Positions 42,225 through 47,672 of a stretch of 47,672 nucleotides of DNA are shown in pieces. The DNA is from Caballeronia udeis (GTDB lineage Bacteria; Pseudomonadota; Gammaproteobacteria; Burkholderiales; Burkholderiaceae): contig NZ_FCOK02000078.1 in NCBI RefSeq assembly GCF_001544555.2, positions 1-47,672 of the forward strand, given 5' to 3'. The first letter of the stretch is position 1. Each line of letters begins with the position of its first letter. The notes beneath the pieces were generated by a model, which saw nothing but the letters and a program-made list of their open reading frames with translations, had not been told where the DNA came from and searched no databases. Made by a program: the position numbers and the translations under genes.

Positions 42225-43546
42225 GCGCGGCTCCCGTCGCTGCTGCGCGCAGCGCTTGACGAAGCCTTCTGCGACGCCTTGAGGCCGCGTTTGAGGTCAT
42301 CGATGAGGTCGTCAGGATCTTCCAGGCCGATCGACAGCCGGATACGTCCCGGCGCAATGCCCGCTGCGGCGAGGGCCGCGGCATCCATGCGGAAATGGGT
42401 GGTTGAAGCGGGGTGGATGACGAGCGAGCGCGCATCGCCAACGTTCGCAAGGTGCGAGAACAGCGTCAACGCTTCAATGAAGCGCCGCGCTGCCGCTACG
42501 TCGCCACGCAGGTCGAAGCTGAATACGGCGCCCGCGCCACGCGGCAGCAGGCGCTGAGCGAGCGCGTAGTCGCGATGGCTCTCGAGTTCCGGATAAGCCA
42601 CGCCTTCCACGGCAGGGTGAGCGAGCAGGAATTCAACCACCTTGCGTGTGTTGGCGACGTGCCGGTCCATCCGCAACGGCAAGGTTTCAATACCCTGCAG
42701 GAGTTGCCATGCAGCTTGCGGATGCAGGCAGGCTCCGAAGTCACGCAACCCTTCGCGGCGGGCGCGCAGCAGGAACGGCGCAACGGTGCTTTCTTCGGCG
42801 AAGACCATGCCGTGAAAACCGTCGTAGGGTTCGGTGAACTCGGGGAAAAGATCCGTGACGGCGAAGTCGAACGTGCCGCCGTCCACCAGCACGCCGCCAA
42901 TCGTCGTGCCGTGGCCACCCAGGAATTTGGTCGCCGAGTGGTAGACGAAGTCGGCGCCATGATCAAAGGGGCGCAGCAAATAGGGTGTGGTGAAGGTCGA
43001 ATCCACCAGCAATGGCAGGTGGTTCGAATGCGCGATCCCGGCAATCGTCTCAATATCGAGCACGTCGAGACCGGGGTTCCCCAGCGTTTCCCCGAACAGC
43101 AGCCGCGTGTTGGGCCGGATGGCAGCGCGCCAAGCGTCGGGATCGTGCGGCGGCACGAACGTGGTGTCGATCCCGAAGCGCCGCATCGTGTAATGCAGCA
43201 GGTTGTGCGAGCCGCCGTACAGCGCGCTTGACGCGACCACGTGCGAACCCGCGCCCATCAGCGTAGCGATCGCCAGATGCAGCGCGGCCTGCCCGCTGGC
43301 CGTGCCAATTGCCCCCGCACCGCCTTCCAGCGCGGCTACGCGCTCCTCGAATACGGCGACGGTCGGGTTCGAAATACGTGAATAAACGTGTCCTGAGCGC
43401 TCCATGTTGAAGAGCGACGCAGCGTGGTCGGTGTCGCGAAACGAGAACGACGTGGTCTGGTAGATCGGCGTGGCGCGGGCGCCGGTGGCAGGGTCGGGCG
43501 CTGCGCCGGCGTGCAGCACGAGCGTGTCGAAGCGGTTGGCGGGCAT
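42221..43546 (-). CDS. metY: O-acetylhomoserine sulfhydrylase (aminocarboxypropyltransferase)
   Basis: This 441-residue PLP enzyme is of the Cys/Met-metabolism family. SRISNPTVAVFEERVAALEGG and the PLP lysine K207 in YHSATKFLGGHGTTIGG are clear, as are SSALYGGSHNLLHYT and SHLANVGDARSLVIHPASTTH. The length and the KFLGGHGTTIGGVLVDGG stretch favour MetY, which makes homocysteine from O-acetylhomoserine and sulfide, over cystathionine enzymes. The serine-rich tail (SQKASSSAARSSDGSRA) is not conserved sequence. The gene diverges from the CBS-domain gene across 265 bases. Confidence 0.92.
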   Translation of the reverse strand: MPANRFDTLVLHAGAAPDPATGARATPIYQTTSFSFRDTDHAASLFNMERSGHVYSRISNPTVAVFEERVAALEGGAGAIGTASGQAALHLAIATLMGAGSHVVASSALYGGSHNLLHYTMRRFGIDTTFVPPHDPDAWRAAIRPNTRLLFGETLGNPGLDVLDIETIAGIAHSNHLPLLVDSTFTTPYLLRPFDHGADFVYHSATKFLGGHGTTIGGVLVDGGTFDFAVTDLFPEFTEPYDGFHGMVFAEESTVAPFLLRARREGLRDFGACLHPQAAWQLLQGIETLPLRMDRHVANTRKVVEFLLAHPAVEGVAYPELESHRDYALAQRLLPRGAGAVFSFDLRGDVAAARRFIEALTLFSHLANVGDARSLVIHPASTTHFRMDAAALAAAGIAPGRIRLSIGLEDPDDLIDDLKRGLKASQKASSSAARSSDGSRA

Positions 43547-43811
43547 CGTGGACGGGCTACCATGGGAAAAGAGTCAATTATCGTAACATCGGGTGTGGCC
43601 CGATAAACTTGGGGTAGACGCCAGCGCCGGCGTTTGCCCGATGCGGCACCGTGCCGCGCAAGGGCAGCCTTGGCGCGGTATGCTCCGACCCGGTGCAAAA
43701 GCCCGCCCCGCGTGCTTTTGCAGACAAAACACGGGGTTCTTGCGCGCTTTCTTTTTAACTGCCTTTCCGCTAGGATCGACAGATATTCAGGCTTTTCGCG
43801 AGGAGACAATC

Positions 43812-44264
43812 ATGCGAGTCAGCGACATTTTGAACGTCAAGGGCAACGCGCTCTTCACGGTAACACCCGATACGCCGCTGCACGAAGCAATCAACACAAT
43901 GGCGTCACACGACATTGGTTCACTTGTGGTGATCGAATACGGCGATCTCGCCGGCATGCTCACGTTCCGCGAGATCATCCTCACGCTGAGCGAGAACGGC
44001 GGCAGCGTGGGCACCTCCACTATCCGCAAGGTCATGGACGATCACCCCATCACGTGCACGCCGGAAACGGACGTGAACGAGGTGCGTCGCATGATGCTTG
44101 AGCATCACGTTCGTTACTTGCCGGTCATGGAAAAGAACGTGTTGATGGGTGTGATTTCTTTCTACGACGTGGCCAAGGCCGTGGTGGAAGAGCAGGGTTT
44201 CGAGAACAAGATGCTCAAGGCCTATATCCGTGACTGGCCGGAGCAGCAGGAAGAAGCGCGTTGA
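43812..44264 (+). CDS. CBS-pair domain protein
   Basis: This 150-residue protein consists of two CBS domains (about residues 8-62 and 75-135) and little else: ALFTVTPDTPLHEAINTMASHDIGSLVVIE, then HPITCTPETDVNEVRRMMLEHHVRYLPVMEKNVLMGVISFYDVAK. Such modules bind adenine nucleotides and sense energy charge; the target here is unknown. The ATG at 43812 has AGGAGA upstream. It is a single-gene unit with its own terminator. Confidence 0.92.
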   Translation: MRVSDILNVKGNALFTVTPDTPLHEAINTMASHDIGSLVVIEYGDLAGMLTFREIILTLSENGGSVGTSTIRKVMDDHPITCTPETDVNEVRRMMLEHHVRYLPVMEKNVLMGVISFYDVAKAVVEEQGFENKMLKAYIRDWPEQQEEAR

Positions 44265-44321
44265 CCGGGGCGTCGCGCGATTCGCGCTGACCCGGTCGAA
44301 GCGCATTACAACGTCACGCAT

Positions 44322-44353
44322 AAAATGCGCGCCCGAGCGGCGCGCATTTTTTT
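44322..44353 (+). terminator. intrinsic terminator of the CBS-domain gene
   Basis: A perfect 12-bp stem (44322-44333 with 44339-44350) with a CGAGC loop runs into seven Ts. It is 58 bases after the stop codon. Confidence 0.93.
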
Positions 44354-44402
44354 CGTACCTTCAACGGATCCATCCTCTCTCAGCTACCAATTCCAATAAT
44401 CC

Positions 44403-46337
44403 ATGAGCGAAACATCTGCATCGACCCGAGCGAAAAAGGCCGGCGCCCAACATGGCGACAGTCAGTTTCGCCTGTTGCGCGAACGTCGTTTTGCGCCGTT
44501 CTTCTGGACGCAATTTCTCGGCGCGCTCAACGACAACGTCTTCAAGGTCGGCTTTACATCGCTGGTCACGTTTCAGGCCGCCCGCTTTTCAGGTGTCGAT
44601 CCGAAAACCGCCGCTTTCCTGATCTCCGCCATCTTCATCATCCCCTTTGTGCTTTTTTCCGCGACATCAGGCCAGGTCGCCGATAAATACGACAAGGCCA
44701 CGCTCACGCGCTTCGTGAAGACGTTCGAAATCGTGGTGATGCTGATCGGCGGCGCGGGTTTCATGCTGCACAGCGCGCCGTTGTTGTACGCCTGCACGTT
44801 CCTCATGGGTGTCCATTCGACCATCTTTGGTCCGGTGAAATACGCGTATCTGCCGCAGCATCTCCAGCCGTCGGAGCTTGTTGGTGGCAACGGACTGGTC
44901 GAAATGGGGACGTTCGTCGCCATCCTGATCGGGACGATCATTGGCGGCGCGGCGGCCGGGTTGACCGAGCACGGCGCCATGCTGCTTGCCGTGTGCTGCG
45001 TGACAGTTGCGCTGATCGGGCGTGTCGCGTCGGGTTTCGTACCGAAAACCGCGGCGCTGCAGCCCGATCTCAAGATCAACTGGAACCCGTTCAGCGAGAC
45101 GTGGCGCAACCTCGCGCTCGCTCGTCAGGACCGGACCGTGTTCCTGAGCCTGCTCGGGATTTCGTGGCTGTGGTTTGTCGGCGCGACGTTTCTCACGTCG
45201 TTCTTCAACTTCGCGAAGGACGTCCTGTCGGCGAATCCGGACGTCGTGACCGTGCTGCTCGGCACGTTTTCGATTGGTATCGGCATCGGTTCGCTGATGT
45301 GTGAAAAGCTCTCGAAACGCCGTGTCGAAATCGGCCTCGTGCCGCTCGGATCGATCGGTATCAGCGTTTTCGCCATTGACCTGTTTTTTGCCAGTCACCG
45401 CATCGCGCCGGCGGGTCATCTGATGGGCGTCGGCGAGTTTCTTCAAATGGGCGTGCACTGGCGCATCCTGGCCGACCTGTTCCTGCTCGCCATGTTCGGC
45501 GGTTTCTACAGCGTGCCGCTCTACGCGCTGATCCAGTCGCGCAGCCAGCCGACGCACCGCGCGCGCATCATTGCCGCGAACAACATCCTCAACTCGTTTT
45601 TCATGATCGTGTCGGCGTTGATGGCGGTCGGCCTGACGTCGGCGGGCGTGGGTATTCCCGGACTGTTTCTCACCACGGCGTTGCTGAATATCGTGGTGGC
45701 CGCGTATATCTATTCGCTTGTGCCCGAGTTCCTGCTGCGCTTTCTTGCCTGGATTCTCGTGCATACGTTCTACCGGATCAGGCTGGTGAACGCCGAGCGC
45801 ATTCCTGAGCACGGGGCGGCTGTGCTGGTCTGCAATCACGTCAGTTTCGTCGATGCCATCGTGATCATGTCGGAAAGTCCGCGGCCAATTCGCTTCGTGA
45901 TGGATCACCGGATTTTCCGCTCGCCGCTGGTCGGCTGGCTGTTCCGTCACGTCAAGGCCATTCCGATTGCACCGGCTCACGAAGACGCAAAACTGCTGGA
46001 AAAAGCCTACGATGCCTGCGGCCGCGCGCTCGCCGACGGCGATCTGGTGTGCATCTTCCCGGAGGGCAAGCTCACCCGGACCGGCGATATCAATCCGTTC
46101 CGCCATGGCATCACGGAAATTCTCCGGCGCCATTGCGCCCCGGTTGTACCCATTGCTTTACGCGGTCTCTGGGGCAGCGTTTTTTCACGCCATGACGACA
46201 ATCGCTGGCCGCGTCCCGTTCAACGCGGCGTGATGAGCCGCCTGACGCTGGCGGTAGGCGAGCCAATCGATCCTGCCGATGCCACGCCGGAACATCTGCA
46301 AGAGGTGGTCACCACACTGCGAGGCGCCCGCAAATAA
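44403..46337 (+). CDS. fusion of an LplT-like MFS transporter and a PlsC acyltransferase
   Basis: This 644-residue protein has two parts. Residues about 25-430 are a 12-helix major facilitator domain (FFWTQFLGALNDNVFKVGFTSLVT is the typical LplT start), and residues about 435-640 are a PlsC domain. The acyltransferase motifs are NHVSFVD (H479, D484; the HX4D motif) and FPEGKLTRTGD (from about 553). LplT flips lysophospholipids inward and the PlsC half would re-acylate them. The acyl-ACP synthetase domain found in E. coli Aas, and in longer three-domain fusions, is absent. Confidence 0.92.
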   Translation: MSETSASTRAKKAGAQHGDSQFRLLRERRFAPFFWTQFLGALNDNVFKVGFTSLVTFQAARFSGVDPKTAAFLISAIFIIPFVLFSATSGQVADKYDKATLTRFVKTFEIVVMLIGGAGFMLHSAPLLYACTFLMGVHSTIFGPVKYAYLPQHLQPSELVGGNGLVEMGTFVAILIGTIIGGAAAGLTEHGAMLLAVCCVTVALIGRVASGFVPKTAALQPDLKINWNPFSETWRNLALARQDRTVFLSLLGISWLWFVGATFLTSFFNFAKDVLSANPDVVTVLLGTFSIGIGIGSLMCEKLSKRRVEIGLVPLGSIGISVFAIDLFFASHRIAPAGHLMGVGEFLQMGVHWRILADLFLLAMFGGFYSVPLYALIQSRSQPTHRARIIAANNILNSFFMIVSALMAVGLTSAGVGIPGLFLTTALLNIVVAAYIYSLVPEFLLRFLAWILVHTFYRIRLVNAERIPEHGAAVLVCNHVSFVDAIVIMSESPRPIRFVMDHRIFRSPLVGWLFRHVKAIPIAPAHEDAKLLEKAYDACGRALADGDLVCIFPEGKLTRTGDINPFRHGITEILRRHCAPVVPIALRGLWGSVFSRHDDNRWPRPVQRGVMSRLTLAVGEPIDPADATPEHLQEVVTTLRGARK

Positions 46338-46431
46338 GCCCTGGAGAGCCGGTTCAAGAAGGCTCAAGGGGGCTCAAAGCGCGCCCGGCTGGCATAATAT
46401 TGGCTCTTTCGCTTTTTTCAGGACGACGCTC

Positions 46432-47535
46432 ATGTCCGGCAATACACTCGGTACGCTTTTCACCGTCACGAACTTCGGCGAGTCGCACGGTCCCGCGATT
46501 GGCTGCGTGATCGACGGCTGCCCGCCGGGAATGGAACTCTCGGAGGCGGATATCCAGATCGAACTGGATCGACGCAAACCGGGTACGTCGCGGCATGTGA
46601 CGCAGCGTCAGGAAGCCGACCAGGTCGAAATTCTCTCGGGCGTGTTCGAAGGTAAAACAACCGGCACGCCGATCGCGTTGCTGATCCGGAATACGGATCA
46701 GCGCAGCAAGGATTACGGCAATATCGCCGAGACGTTTCGTCCCGGGCATGCCGATTACACCTACTGGCAGAAGTACGGTATCCGCGATTATCGCGGCGGT
46801 GGGCGGTCATCAGCGCGGTTGACGGCGCCGACCGTGGCCGCCGGTGCTGTAGCAAAGAAATGGCTGCGTGAGCGCATGGGTATCGAAACACGCGGGTTCA
46901 TGAGCGCGCTCGGCGAAATCCCTATTCCGTTCGTTGCGTGGGAACACGTCCGGGAGAATCCGTTTTTCGCGCCGAACGCGGAAATCGTGCCGCGCCTCGA
47001 GGAGTACATGGACGCGCTGCGCAAGGATGGCGATTCGATCGGCGCGCGCATCGGCGTGATGGCGACGGGCGTGCCGGCCGGGCTGGGCGAGCCGCTTTAC
47101 GACCGCCTCGACGCCGACATCGCGAAAGCGATGATGGGCATCAACGCGGTGAAAGGTGTTGAAATTGGCGCGGGGTTCGCGAGCGTCGCGCAGCGCGGCT
47201 CGGTTCACGGCGACGAAATGACGCCTGAGGGGTTCGCGGCGAACAATGCCGGCGGCGTGCTGGGCGGTATTTCGAGCGGTCAGGACATCACTGTATCGAT
47301 CGCGATCAAACCGACGTCAAGCATCCGCACGCCGCGCGAATCCATCGATAAAGCCGGTCATTCCGCGACGGTCGAAACCTTCGGCCGCCACGATCCGTGC
47401 GTTGGCATCCGGGCGACGCCAATCGCTGAAGCGCTTCTCGCACTCGTGTTGATCGATCATGCGTTGCGGCATCGCGCGCAGAACGGCGACGTGGTGACGG
47501 CAACGCCTCATATTGCCGCGCATATCGCCAAATAA
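46432..47535 (+). CDS. aroC: chorismate synthase
   Basis: This 367-residue enzyme is complete: NTLGTLFTVTNFGESHGPAIGCVIDGCPPG (residues 3-32), RQEADQVEILSGVFEGKTTGTPI, GHADYTYWQKYGIRDYRGGGRSSAR, and the later AAGAVAKKWL and GGVLGGISSGQDI blocks. It converts EPSP to chorismate in the shikimate pathway and needs reduced FMN. The ATG at 46432 starts the conserved sequence and has AGGA upstream. A TGGCATAAT extended -10 candidate lies near 46393-46401. It ends in its own terminator. Confidence 0.97.
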   Translation: MSGNTLGTLFTVTNFGESHGPAIGCVIDGCPPGMELSEADIQIELDRRKPGTSRHVTQRQEADQVEILSGVFEGKTTGTPIALLIRNTDQRSKDYGNIAETFRPGHADYTYWQKYGIRDYRGGGRSSARLTAPTVAAGAVAKKWLRERMGIETRGFMSALGEIPIPFVAWEHVRENPFFAPNAEIVPRLEEYMDALRKDGDSIGARIGVMATGVPAGLGEPLYDRLDADIAKAMMGINAVKGVEIGAGFASVAQRGSVHGDEMTPEGFAANNAGGVLGGISSGQDITVSIAIKPTSSIRTPRESIDKAGHSATVETFGRHDPCVGIRATPIAEALLALVLIDHALRHRAQNGDVVTATPHIAAHIAK

Positions 47536-47574
47536 AATGGCGCCGGTTCTGAGCATACGAACTGGCGCCATTTC
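47535..47574 (+). terminator. intrinsic terminator of aroC
   Basis: A 15-bp stem with one mismatch (AAATGGCGCC with GGCGCCATTT at the base) closes over a short loop directly after the aroC stop. The T run is short on the plus strand and fuller on the minus strand, so it may serve both convergent genes. Confidence 0.8.
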
Positions 47575-47596
47575 CTGAAGCCTCAAATCCGAACAA

Positions 47597-47672
47597 TCAC
47601 ATATTCGGATAGTTGGGTCCGCCGCCACCTTCCGGCGGGACCCACACAATGTTCTGCGTCGGGTCCTTGATA
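47597..47672 (-). CDS. C-terminus of an unrecognised protein (cut by window edge)
   Basis: The minus strand is open from the right edge to a TGA at 47597-47599 and encodes a glycine-proline-rich tail, IKDPTQNIVWVPPEGGGGPN and a few more residues. The composition and the convergent terminator beside it make a real gene end likely. I cannot assign a family from 24 residues. Confidence 0.6.
   Translation of the reverse strand, partial: IKDPTQNIVWVPPEGGGGPNYPNM

Noticed and set aside
44667..46133. A 488-codon minus-strand frame inside the MFS-PlsC gene
   Set aside because: Highly charged low-complexity antisense product; the plus-strand gene has intact motifs throughout.

Overview
The window is high-GC chromosomal DNA from a betaproteobacterium, most likely Burkholderiaceae (Burkholderia sensu lato, e.g. 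Paraburkholderia or Caballeronia). This is inferred from gene content and protein resemblance: malate synthase G, a two-subunit arginine succinyltransferase (AruF/AruG), rpsU, a FUSC/DUF1656/HlyD efflux operon, YigZ, DUF2069, DUF962 and chorismate synthase. I see no phage, insertion sequence, plasmid or CRISPR signature. It reads as core and near-core chromosome.

Layout. 1-1240: the 5' end of glcB (minus strand), diverging from a glutathione S-transferase that ends at a clear terminator. 1424-12683: a long plus-strand operon for periplasmic nitrate reduction and c-type cytochrome assembly, napE-napD-napA-napB-napC-ccmA-B-C-D-E-F-G-H-I. Most of its genes overlap or are only a few bases apart. 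napA carries a one-base insertion (GGG where GG is expected, 2545-2547) that splits the molybdoenzyme into two frames. 12786-16124: an RNase H-like protein overlapping tail-to-tail with a short-chain dehydrogenase, then a POT-family peptide transporter. 16168-16550: an initiator tRNA with a near-consensus promoter almost touching its 5' end, a long terminator, and a degenerate 14-bp tandem repeat. 16764-18808 (minus strand): rpsU, a 2Fe-2S ferredoxin, a YigZ/IMPACT protein and a GNAT acetyltransferase.

19294-29420 (plus strand): an EAL phosphodiesterase, an unknown protein, a lone polar amino-acid ABC ATPase with a TTG start, and the complete arginine succinyltransferase (AST) pathway astC-aruF-aruG-astD-astB-astE, which degrades arginine to glutamate, succinate and ammonia. 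29415-34211 (minus strand): an aromatic-acid-type efflux operon (outer-membrane lipoprotein, FUSC pump, DUF1656, HlyD adaptor). It diverges from a LysR regulator, with a strong 35-bp dyad between them.

35483-47672: a 56-residue orphan membrane protein, a metallophosphoesterase, a FAD-linked hydroxyacid dehydrogenase, DUF2069, WrbA, a YihY-type membrane protein with a long C-terminal extension, DUF962, an alpha/beta hydrolase overlapping O-acetylhomoserine sulfhydrylase, a CBS-pair protein, an MFS-PlsC fusion, chorismate synthase, and the last 24 codons of an unknown minus-strand gene.

Nothing here is clearly a new multi-gene system. The most useful leads are the napA frameshift inside an otherwise intact nap-ccm operon, the possibly leaderless initiator tRNA, the tandem repeat next to it, the dyad in front of the efflux operon, and the MFS-acyltransferase fusion that lacks an acyl-ACP synthetase domain.
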